From positions 1,054,001 to 1,118,000 of the forward strand of contig NZ_JAUSYC010000001.1 of assembly GCF_030816485.1 (NCBI RefSeq): a stretch of DNA of 64,000 nucleotides, written 5' to 3'. The notes under the pieces are model-generated. The model made no database searches. It had not been told where the DNA came from and was given only the letters and a program-made list of their open reading frames with translations. This stretch comes from Arthrobacter sp. B1I2 (GTDB lineage: Bacteria; Actinomycetota; Actinomycetes; Actinomycetales; Micrococcaceae). Both the position numbers and the translations under genes were made by a program. Of the stretch, positions 52,000 to 59,607 are shown piece by piece; positions within the stretch are counted from its first letter, which is position 1, and each line of letters opens with the position of its first letter.

Positions 52000-54741
52000 C
52001 TAGAGAACGGGCATGACGTACGGCTCGGCCGTTGCGATTAACCCGCCCGCGGCGGCGAGGGCAGTCAGTTGCGCACGGGACTCAACGCCGAGCTTGCGGT
52101 AGATGGCCGTGAGCCGCACTTCGACCGTACGCACAGAAACATACAAAGAGGCCGCTATTTCCTTGTTGCGCATACCCCTCGCCACCATCTTCGCCAGGGA
52201 ACGCTCCTGGTCGGTGAGCAACAGCATCGCCGGATTTCCATTCGGGGGAACAGGCTCCAAGCGGTCGTCCAACAGGAGGCTATCAACGTGACGGCTCCAA
52301 GCATCCGCCCCAATCTCCTCAAACATCACTTTGGCCCGGAGGAATGCATCCCGGGCGTCCCGGAGCCTGCCAAATGCATGCAGCCGTTCCCCGTAGCACA
52401 TGCCAGTCCTTGCCAGTTCAAGTGTTTGCCCGTTCCTGCCATCAAGCGCCCGACTGAAAAACTGCAGTGATTGCTCACCATCCGCAAGCATGGCGCGGCT
52501 CCTGGCGACCGCCGTCATCAGCCACGGTGACCTCAGGCCTACGGAACGGCCCTCAAGGCGCAAGAGCGCCTGCGTGGCCTCGTGGTGCCGGCCCAGGCGG
52601 ACCAATACCTCCACCAGGTCCGCCTCACACCGCAGGAGAACTGGGTTGCCAAACCGCAGGCCAACCTCCGCGGCCCGGGACAACTGGGCAACCGACTCCG
52701 CTAGATCACCGCGCATCAGCGCGAAGTGGCCCTGACAGGCGGCAAGCTTTGCTGTAAGGGCAGGGTAGCTTTCCGCACCTGCATAACGAAGCGCGTCGGT
52801 GCCGCAAACGCGGGCCTGTGCATCATCGCCAAGGGAGTGCGCACGCCATAACCGGAAGAGGTGCCGCGTCCCGCGGTGGTACTTGAGTTCGGGCTCGGAG
52901 AGCTCAAGCTCGTCGATTAGCCTGACGGCTGCGCGTACGTTCCCGGCGCGGATTTCATTGTCCGCGGCCATGAAGGCTGCGGTTTCCCGCCAGTTGATGT
53001 GGCCCGGCTCAGCCGAGTTGCGCAGCATCGCGAAGGCTTCCTGAGCGGTTTCGTATTGTTCTGCGTACGTGAGGACACGTCCTTGAACCATGAGGCCGGC
53101 TATGCGGGCGGTGCCCGACTGCTCGTACTTTTGCCCAGAGTCGGCCGTTTCACCGCTAATGGATTCGATCAGCAGCTTGGCATGGTCGGCAATTTCCAGG
53201 CATTGTGCCGAGGCGCTCCCGCGGAAGGCGCTGGTCTGGCGCAGCAGTTCGGAGGCTTCCTGCAGTTCCCACCGCTCGGCATAGTAGAGGGCACCGATGG
53301 CCAGCAGACTGGCAGAATATGCGGGATCGTGCTGGCCGAACTCCTTCACGAGCCGAAGCACCATGCTCGAACGCACGGCGGCCCCTTGGGTGAACTGAAT
53401 TTCGAAAGAAAGCCCCGTCAGTCGCAGGATTAATGCGGGGTTGCGGGTTACTCGCTGCGCCCACTCAAGGTAGCGGCGTGCGTACACAAACTCGCCCCGG
53501 TTGAATAGCAGCTCCGCCAGGCTGGTGAGGCGCGCCGCCGTTTCTGCTTCCCAAGGGTTGATGGTGAGTGCCCGCTCGATATATTCCACAGCGAACGCCA
53601 CCTCACCGCCCCGGATCAGGTCCACGGCGTGCCTCAGCAGCTGGAAAGGGGTTTGCCGTTCCAGGGCGGTGAAACTCAGATGCCACCTGCGGGCGTAAGG
53701 ATCTGTATCGCTGGCTGCTTCCGCAAGGGCACGGTGGTCGGCGGTGCGTACTGCAGGTGTCATGGCCGTGAAGACGTATCCCCGAAGCAGTTGGTCCCCG
53801 ATCCCCAGATGAGGTCCCGATCTCTTAACCAGGCCTGTAGCCAGCAACTCATCGACGCTCGTCCAAACGTCTCGATCCATTTTCTCAATGGTGGAAATGT
53901 CGCTCCGGAAGGAAAGGGCGAGCAGGTCGAGGACATTGCGTGCTCCGGGGGTCAGCGCGCATACCACCGAAGCGAACTCTGTATCAAAGCTTCCCTTGGA
54001 AGGTAGCGGGACGGGCAGCGCGTACTTGCCCTCGGCGTGCCTCTCCATCAGCCGTTCGTAGAGGTCGACGGCGGCAAGCGGGTTGCCGCCGGTAGCTGCG
54101 GCAACCGCATGGGCCGCCGCTGTCGTCCTTTTTGCGGGAATGCTCTCAAGCATCCGCACGGTGTCGCTGTAACTAAGAGGGCCAAGCCGTAGGGTTGACA
54201 GAGCACCAAAGGGGCTGTCCGGGAAGTCCTCCCGCACGCTGACAAACAGCGCGATGTCCGTGCCGGTTAGCCGCCTGGCCATGAATCCAATGACAGCCTG
54301 ACTGCTGGAATCCAGCTGGTCGGCGTCGTCGATCACAAGGATGGTTCGTGATGAGGAGCGCTGATGCAGGCCATTAAGCAGCATGCTGGAAACAATGGGC
54401 ACGCTTATGGGGCCGGCTGTGTCCCGCAGGAGATCATCCGCGAGGCGGTTCAGGACAGGATCGTCCATGTCATTTAGGAGCGCGGTCAGGCCGGACAAAG
54501 GCCAGTCCGATTCGGCAGCAGCGGCCGCCAGGAATACTGTCCGATTATCGGAAAGGGCGGGAATTTCCGACAACAGGGCAGACTTTCCCGTGCCCTTGCG
54601 GCCGATCACTGTAAGTGCGGTGTCTTTGGGACCGCGAATTATGGACTGAATGCAATCCAGTTCTTTGCTTCGGCCGATAAGCGGCAAGGCGTCCCCAATC
54701 GTCGAAGAAGGAGACCGCATTCTTTCACTACCAGGTCGCAT
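52000..54741 (-). CDS. Large ATPase LuxR-family transcriptional regulator (LAL type)
   Basis: About 913 residues. The AAA/STAND ATPase part has LIGRSKELDCIQ and Walker A VIGRKGTGKSALL (residues about 46-57) and Walker B LVIDDADQLDSSSQ. A long helical, TPR-like middle follows (about 350-840). The C-terminal LuxR helix-turn-helix is LTDQERSLAKMVARGMRNKE (about 842-861), continuing VSVRTVEVRLTAIYRKLGV. This order is that of MalT/LAL regulators. It sits between two polysaccharide clusters and upstream of the main operon on the same strand, so control of one or both is an inference. Start options ATG 54813, 54741 and 54720 are all possible. Confidence 0.85.
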   Translation of the reverse strand: MRPGSERMRSPSSTIGDALPLIGRSKELDCIQSIIRGPKDTALTVIGRKGTGKSALLSEIPALSDNRTVFLAAAAAESDWPLSGLTALLNDMDDPVLNRLADDLLRDTAGPISVPIVSSMLLNGLHQRSSSRTILVIDDADQLDSSSQAVIGFMARRLTGTDIALFVSVREDFPDSPFGALSTLRLGPLSYSDTVRMLESIPAKRTTAAAHAVAAATGGNPLAAVDLYERLMERHAEGKYALPVPLPSKGSFDTEFASVVCALTPGARNVLDLLALSFRSDISTIEKMDRDVWTSVDELLATGLVKRSGPHLGIGDQLLRGYVFTAMTPAVRTADHRALAEAASDTDPYARRWHLSFTALERQTPFQLLRHAVDLIRGGEVAFAVEYIERALTINPWEAETAARLTSLAELLFNRGEFVYARRYLEWAQRVTRNPALILRLTGLSFEIQFTQGAAVRSSMVLRLVKEFGQHDPAYSASLLAIGALYYAERWELQEASELLRQTSAFRGSASAQCLEIADHAKLLIESISGETADSGQKYEQSGTARIAGLMVQGRVLTYAEQYETAQEAFAMLRNSAEPGHINWRETAAFMAADNEIRAGNVRAAVRLIDELELSEPELKYHRGTRHLFRLWRAHSLGDDAQARVCGTDALRYAGAESYPALTAKLAACQGHFALMRGDLAESVAQLSRAAEVGLRFGNPVLLRCEADLVEVLVRLGRHHEATQALLRLEGRSVGLRSPWLMTAVARSRAMLADGEQSLQFFSRALDGRNGQTLELARTGMCYGERLHAFGRLRDARDAFLRAKVMFEEIGADAWSRHVDSLLLDDRLEPVPPNGNPAMLLLTDQERSLAKMVARGMRNKEIAASLYVSVRTVEVRLTAIYRKLGVESRAQLTALAAAGGLIATAEPYVMPVL

Positions 54742-54813
54742 CGAGGCATCCGCTCCCCAGCGCGGATTCTGCCGTACATGCGAATATAGCGCTGAAATCA
54801 ACCGCGGCGCCAT

Positions 54814-55221
54814 CGGCTTGCTGCTTTATTTCATCAAGATAGCATCCTGCACTTGCACAGGGGTCCCCCCCAGGCCCCCTCGGGGGATGCCCTTGTCAGC
54901 CAGAGGCAGCGGGCCTGCCGTTCGAAAACATCAGCGCTGGCGCATGTCGCGTCCGACTGCAGGGTCTTCTGTTCCAGAATCCCGGTCCGGGATTGCGGCC
55001 CTCCCCTGCCTACAACTCTTAGGGCATTGCAATCCCCTATACCTAACGAATTCTCAAATCCTAGAGCCCTTTACTTGCCTAACAGGGGATGAAAGGTAGG
55101 AAAAAGCGAGTACCTACTACTCGTGATACCTGTACTAGGTAGGCGATAGTCTTTCGGAACGGCCAGAGGATTGGCGATGGGTTGCTGGGGGACAGCGACC
55201 AGACCATGACCGGATTAAGCG
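54814..55221. other. Intergenic region between divergent LAL regulator and GT2 gene
   Basis: A 408-base stretch without a gene. The 55030-55141 part is less GC-rich and contains repeated CCTA/TAGG words. Between 55111 and 55141 these include TACCTACTACTCG and the palindrome TACCT-N5-AGGTA. No ribosome site or tRNA is seen. It probably holds divergent promoters. Confidence 0.5.
55127..55141. promoter_or_regulatory. Palindromic operator candidate TACCT-N5-AGGTA
   Basis: The 15-bp inverted repeat has 5-bp arms and a 5-bp spacer, with an additional TACCT at 55111. It is placed ~85 bases before the GT2 gene. A LuxR-family site is a guess. Confidence 0.35.
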
Positions 55222-56145
55222 TTGGTGCCGCCCCTAACGGTGGGCGGCATTGTCAAGAATCCGAACTGTCATGAAGTGGTGAGGCAATTGTCGATTTCGC
55301 CCCAACTTCCAGCTCTGTTTTCCGAGCCGGGACTTTTATCATCGCAGGCATCAATCAGCGTAGTTATTCCCACGTTGAACGAGGAAAAGAACCTTCCTTG
55401 GGTTCTGCGCCGGATGCCCTCCTATGTCGATGAGGTGATCATCGTGGACGGCCGCTCGCAGGACAACACTGTTGAAGTGGCCAAGGCACTGCGTGCGGAC
55501 GTTGTAATTGTCAATGAAACCCGAAAAGGGAAAGGTGTAGCCCTGCGCTCCGGCTTTGCGGCAGCATCCGGCGACATCATCGTCATGCTGGACGCGGACG
55601 GGAGCATGGACCCGCAGGAGATCGGGTGGTTCGTTGCGCCCCTCCAGCACGATTTTGATTTCGTGAAGGGATCCCGGCACGTCACCGGAGGTGGGTCGGA
55701 AGACCTGACCCGCCTCCGGAAAGCAGGTAACAGGGCGCTGACCCTGCTGGCCAACGCTGTCCTGCACAGCAATTATTCGGATCTCTGTTACGGATACATC
55801 GCCTTCCGACGGGAATGCCTGGAAGTACTGGAGTTGCAGTCCGACGGTTTTGAGATCGAAACAGAACTCATCGTCAGAGCAGCCAAAGCGGGATTGCGGA
55901 TTGCCGAGGTCCCCAGCCTTGAGTTGGACAGGATTTCCGGGGCGTCCAACCTCCAGACATTCCGGGATGGTTGGCGCGTGCTGCACACGCTGGCCCGGGA
56001 GTGCGCGGTTTGGGAAGCGCCCACCGCAGGCGCACGCCCCGAAGCCCTCCGCCGCGTGAAGTACACCTACTCCAACGTTCGTTTCACGCGACTGCCTGTG
56101 GATCCGCACAGCGTTCTTGCGCCGGCGGTGAGCCAGCATGCTTGA
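55222..56145 (+). CDS. Family 2 glycosyltransferase (DPM1/undecaprenyl-glucosyl type)
   Basis: About 307 residues. SVVIPTLNEEKNLPWVL, VIIVDGRSQDNTVEVAKAL, RKGKGVALRSGFAAA and the DxD-like VMLDADGSMDPQE are those of polyprenyl-phosphate sugar synthases and related family 2 enzymes. It has no membrane helix. TTG at 55222 is the longest start; GTG at 55276 or 55279 is equally possible because no ribosome site is clear. The next GT2 gene starts 8 bases before its stop. It is divergent from the LAL regulator. Confidence 0.83.
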   Translation: MVPPLTVGGIVKNPNCHEVVRQLSISPQLPALFSEPGLLSSQASISVVIPTLNEEKNLPWVLRRMPSYVDEVIIVDGRSQDNTVEVAKALRADVVIVNETRKGKGVALRSGFAAASGDIIVMLDADGSMDPQEIGWFVAPLQHDFDFVKGSRHVTGGGSEDLTRLRKAGNRALTLLANAVLHSNYSDLCYGYIAFRRECLEVLELQSDGFEIETELIVRAAKAGLRIAEVPSLELDRISGASNLQTFRDGWRVLHTLARECAVWEAPTAGARPEALRRVKYTYSNVRFTRLPVDPHSVLAPAVSQHA

Positions 56146-57136
56146 CCGTATCAAACCACTGTCGGTGACTGTCGTCATTTGCGCCTACACCTCGAAACGG
56201 TGGGGCATGCTGTTGGACGTGATCGAATCCGTCCGCCATCAGACGATGGCCCCCGACGAGGTGTTGGTTGTCATCGACCACAATAAGGACCTGTATGAGA
56301 GGCTCGTCGAGATTGTCGACGACGTCACGATCGTGGAGAGCACCGGACTGCCCGGGCTGTCCGGTGCCCGCAATACGGGCGTGGGGCTCGCTGAGTCTGA
56401 CATCGTCGCCTTCCTGGATGACGACGCTGAGGCGGCGCCGGATTGGCTCGAACGCCTCGTGGCGCTGTACGACGATCCCGACGTCCTGGCCGTGGGCGGG
56501 AAGGTTGTTCCGCTATGGGAATCCGGCCGGCCCGGCTACTTCGCGGAGGAATTGGACTGGATTGTGGGATGCAGCCACAGGGGATTGCCTCGAGTGGCCT
56601 CCGAAGTCCGCAACGTCATAGGCGCCAACATGTCGTTCCGGCTCGAGGTACTGCACCAGGTGGGTGGCTTTAACCAGTCGCTTGGCCGGAAAGGTACGTT
56701 GCCGCTCGGCTGCGAGGAGACTGAGATCTGCATCCGTTCCACGATGGGCGCACCTGGATCTCGCATTGTTTACGAACCCGCTGCCCTGGTTCGGCACCAT
56801 GTACCGGCGGAAAGAGGCAGCCTGCGTTATATGCTCTCAAGGTCCTGGTCCGAGGGTATTTCCAAGGCGCAGGTCAGCCAGATTGTGGGACAGAAGCGGG
56901 CCTTGGGCCCGGAGCGGCGATATGTCCGCAGCACGTTGCCGCGTGCCGTGTTTTCCGGAATCCGCGATTGGAGCCGAGGTGCCAACCCCTATGGACTGGG
57001 CCGGGCGGCCTCCGTCCTCGCGGTGCTGGCCTTCACGTCCGCCGGCTACTTACGGGGGCGCCAGATGGCTCATGTCTCTACAACCCAGCCGGACGGCTTA
57101 GTTCTCAAGGGTGCACCCTGGCGGGAAGTCCAGTGA
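56138..57136 (+). CDS. Family 2 glycosyltransferase
   Basis: A 332-residue enzyme. VTVVICAYTSKRWGMLLDVIESV, VTIVESTGLPGLSGARNTGVG, the metal-site FLDDDAEAAPDWLERL and VGGKVVPLWES are visible. IGANMSFRLEVL and the ETEICIRS acceptor segment match family 2. The C-terminal ~60 residues include one hydrophobic stretch (GRAASVLAVLAFTSAGYL), so it may attach to the membrane. Overlaps with the upstream GT2 and with the truncated frame downstream (GTGA) show that the operon continued past its stop. Confidence 0.85.
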   Translation: MLDRIKPLSVTVVICAYTSKRWGMLLDVIESVRHQTMAPDEVLVVIDHNKDLYERLVEIVDDVTIVESTGLPGLSGARNTGVGLAESDIVAFLDDDAEAAPDWLERLVALYDDPDVLAVGGKVVPLWESGRPGYFAEELDWIVGCSHRGLPRVASEVRNVIGANMSFRLEVLHQVGGFNQSLGRKGTLPLGCEETEICIRSTMGAPGSRIVYEPAALVRHHVPAERGSLRYMLSRSWSEGISKAQVSQIVGQKRALGPERRYVRSTLPRAVFSGIRDWSRGANPYGLGRAASVLAVLAFTSAGYLRGRQMAHVSTTQPDGLVLKGAPWREVQ

Positions 57137-57291
57137 GCGAAGGCGTGAAGGTATCGCTCTTGGCAGACGACGGCACGGCCTCGGAACCAGTTGCGGCTAC
57201 TGAATTGGTCCAGAAGTTGGAGAGCCAAGAAATTCTAAGCCTCAGGGGCCTGGGGCCGGTATCGAACCGGTCCCAGGCCCCTGAGGCTTAG
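57133..57291 (+). pseudogene. Short residual frame, apparently the 5' end of a truncated gene
   Basis: A 52-codon frame beginning at a GTGA overlap with the GT2 gene (VSEGVKVSLLADDGTASEP). The last third is encoded by the hairpin arms, which makes it unlikely to be a natural C-terminus. I infer a third operon gene that lost its remainder when the hairpin/IS region joined. Confidence 0.5.
57235..57291. terminator. 26-bp-stem hairpin
   Basis: Arms 57235-57260 and 57266-57291 are complementary over 26 bp with one G-T wobble, leaving a 5-base loop; it begins CTAAGCCTCAGGGG. It is followed by TTGAGATTCTTT. The strength far exceeds a normal terminator. It may be a terminator or a mobile-element end. 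Read on the minus strand the loop region resembles a tRNA T-arm (GGTTCGATACC), but no tRNA surrounds it. Confidence 0.7.
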
Positions 57292-57324
57292 TTGAGATTC
57301 TTTCGTTGATGCTCCTATTTGGTG

Positions 57325-58002
57325 TCAATTGGTGTTGAGCCAGTCTGAATACCGTTGGAAGAAGTGGTCGCGGGTCAGTCCACGCTCGAATCTGGACTGT
57401 GGTGTTTGGTGCGCGGGTAACAGCTCATGCGGACCAGTGCGATGTGATGGATGGCTTTTGTTGGCTTGCCGGTCTCTGCTGCGGCTGAGACGCTGGCGGG
57501 TGTGCTCACTGGGTCGGTCAGGGTGCTGGCGGGGCGGGACTCTTCCGGTGTGGCAATCATCGCGGTGGTGATGCGGCCCAGGGTAGCGGGCGTGCAAGGC
57601 TTCGGGAGCGGAGACAAGGAATGCTTTTGATCTGAGCCATCACCGCTACGCTGGGGCGCGTCGCGGTTAATCTCTCGGCGCACAGTACGCACAGTGCCTC
57701 AACGGCGCCGTTGTGCGCTTTCGGCATCGACGTCCTGCTGCCTGCCACCGCGGCTTCGGCCGACTGGTACGCCGTCCAGCGGGTCTTACTTGCCGTGCAG
57801 GCGGCGGCTCTGCCGGTTCGGACGCATTCCTTAGGCGACCTGCATTCCTTCGCGCGTCAAGACGGGCAAGCTCCGCACCGTAGGTGCCGGCGCCCTCGAC
57901 CCCTATGGCACGGACTGTACCGCATGCGGTGATGAAATCGATGATCCTCCGGTATCCGGCCCCCAACAGCGGCAGGCGCGCTGACGTCGGTTCGGCTCTC
58001 AA
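57325..58002 (-). pseudogene. Decayed IS110-family transposase
   Basis: A minus-strand region in which homologous pieces appear in several frames. The N-proximal piece has VRAIGVEGAGTYGAELARL, the DEDD-type IS110 signature. The C-proximal piece has KAIHHIALVRMSCYPRTKHH, similar to the transposase_20 end with PRTKxY. Frames are broken by frameshifts and stops, so it is inactive. No terminal direct repeats could be defined. It adjoins the truncated frame and hairpin, and probably marks a past insertion. Confidence 0.75.
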
Positions 58003-59054
58003 CCGGCGTCGGTTGGACGCCAGTACCGCAGTCCGCCGCTGGTGGCGCCGTCATCGGCGACGTTGATCAGGGCATATGGGAAAGCTTTACGGTCCGACTG
58101 GTCCGGCCCGTCCCCGCGGATGTCCGAGGACCAGGTGCCGGTGTTGACGTACCGGGTGGGAGAGGTTTCCAGCGCCGATTCGAGGGCCCGGTGGGTGTGG
58201 GCTGAGATGTACCAGGCCACAGGGGAGCCGTGCGTCTCAAGGATGCGGGTGAAACGGGCAGCTGAAGCAGGAGCTTTCCCGCCATTTACCCTGCGTCCGG
58301 TGGCCGCAAGAAGCATGCGGGTGGCGGTGAGAGGCAGCGCTGACACCGTCCGGAACCGGGACAGCCGCGCGAGCTCCCGCACTGCCGTCCCGTCGAGTGT
58401 GAGCCGCAGCGACTCGTTCTGCAACAGCTCGTCATAAGCGAGCCCTCGGACCCGGCGTTCCGCCCGTTCCGAAGCCAGGCAGGCCCGGGCAACGGCTCCG
58501 GCGCGGCTCAGGCGCGACTTCGCCGGGTCTGCGTGCCAGGCGGCCAGTGGGGGCAGGTCCAGTTCGTCAGTGCCGTTGACCCCGGTCCGGAGCACCTCGG
58601 GTATCCTGTGCAGCGCGTGGTGCAGGTGGCCGTGCTCGGCCACGAGCACGGAGGGGACGTGCAGGAACCACGGGTGCACGTGGACCCGTGTGGAATCGTT
58701 CGGTGCCAGCAGCGCCGATAGTCGCGCGGCCACCGCCGGCCGCGCCAACTCCACATCATGGTTCCCGCACACAAAGTGCAGCTGCACGCCGGACGCCGCG
58801 CACGACTTCAACGCCTGGAACGTGTCAGGATGCCCGGAGAGAATGGACCCGAGTCGAGCCAAGCTCTCGCCCTCGGCCAATCCTGCAAGCTCAAAGGTGT
58901 CACCGTTGAAGACAACGTGCTGCTGTGGACCTGGGGCTGGGCGTACCTCGCGGCCGATGAACTCCGGCAGCACTCTGCCGGGGTGGCGGGGGTCGTCGTC
59001 GGACACGTCCAGGTGCAGGTCGCTGAGGAGCACCCATCGCGCCGCCCGGCTCAC
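57999..59054 (-). CDS. Metallophosphoesterase (calcineurin-like)
   Basis: A 351-residue protein. The five metal motifs are visible: SDLHLD, VVFNGDTFE, VCGNHDVE, the mid-region HVHPW/EHGHLHH, and SAHTHRALES. LSDLHLDVSD at the start matches phosphodiesterases of the UDP-2,3-diacylglucosamine-hydrolase (LpxH-like) fold, but substrate is not implied. The GTG at 59054 overlaps the upstream small membrane gene by GTGA. It is the last gene in the minus-strand cluster and abuts the IS remnant. Confidence 0.86.
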   Translation of the reverse strand: MSRAARWVLLSDLHLDVSDDDPRHPGRVLPEFIGREVRPAPGPQQHVVFNGDTFELAGLAEGESLARLGSILSGHPDTFQALKSCAASGVQLHFVCGNHDVELARPAVAARLSALLAPNDSTRVHVHPWFLHVPSVLVAEHGHLHHALHRIPEVLRTGVNGTDELDLPPLAAWHADPAKSRLSRAGAVARACLASERAERRVRGLAYDELLQNESLRLTLDGTAVRELARLSRFRTVSALPLTATRMLLAATGRRVNGGKAPASAARFTRILETHGSPVAWYISAHTHRALESALETSPTRYVNTGTWSSDIRGDGPDQSDRKAFPYALINVADDGATSGGLRYWRPTDAG

Positions 59055-59269
59055 GTAAGCAGTCCCAAAACGCGGGGGAACAAGAGAGCCACAAACAGCA
59101 CCCACATGACGCCGACGACGACCCTGGTACTCCGCGCCCTGCGCTGGAGGGCCGCGTCGGCGGGTTGCCCCGTGCCTGGTTCCGAGACTGTGCCGACCCG
59201 TCGGACCTCGAGTGTTACGAGCGTGACGAGCAGCACCGCGGCCGCTATTAATCCTGCCAACTCAATCAT
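59051..59269 (-). CDS. Small membrane protein (two helices)
   Basis: A 72-residue protein with hydrophobic segments near residues 3-20 (IELAGLIAAAVLLVTLVTL) and 51-69 (VVVGVMWVLFVALLFPRVLGL), with a polar linker between. Not recognised. The ATG at 59269 overlaps the next gene upstream (ATGA), and its stop overlaps the metallophosphoesterase start (GTGA). It is translationally coupled on both sides, which supports expression. Confidence 0.7.
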   Translation of the reverse strand: MIELAGLIAAAVLLVTLVTLEVRRVGTVSEPGTGQPADAALQRRARSTRVVVGVMWVLFVALLFPRVLGLLT

Positions 59270-59607
59270 GGTGTGACCTCCTGCCGTGCCCGTGCTGCGC
59301 ATGCTAGGACAGTGACGACGCCCATGGTGATGACGCATGCCTGCCAAGACCACACGGTGAGGTAGAACATGGCCGTGGACACTGCAGTGAGTGTGGCCAG
59401 ACCGAGCCCCAGGACGAGCAGCACGCCAAGTGCGGCGTCGCTAACAGGTATGAGCCGGGCCAGTGCCTGGCCCGGGAGCAGGACGAGGACGCCTATAGCG
59501 GCGACCGCCTGCAGCGGCGTCGGCAGCCCGACCAGCGTGACCAGTGACAGTGCCACGGCGGATACACCCAGCACCAAGGTGGTCCGGCTCATTCCACGGG
59601 CGTTCAT
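59266..59607 (-). CDS. Small membrane protein (three to four helices)
   Basis: A 113-residue protein with hydrophobic segments near residues 8-26, 33-50, 57-78 and 84-103. PGQALARLIPVSD in the middle is the only unusual motif; LLPGQALAR resembles a segment of DUF1616-type or glycosyltransferase-associated membrane proteins, but not strongly enough to name. The ATG at 59607 overlaps the upstream gene stop (ATGA). Function unknown; context is a polysaccharide cluster. Confidence 0.7.
   Translation of the reverse strand: MNARGMSRTTLVLGVSAVALSLVTLVGLPTPLQAVAAIGVLVLLPGQALARLIPVSDAALGVLLVLGLGLATLTAVSTAMFYLTVWSWQACVITMGVVTVLACAARARQEVTP

Noticed and set aside
57235..57291. A tRNA suggested by a GGTTCGATACC T-arm-like loop on the minus strand
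   Set aside because: No acceptor, D or anticodon arms are found around it; the 26-bp stem is incompatible with a tRNA cloverleaf.
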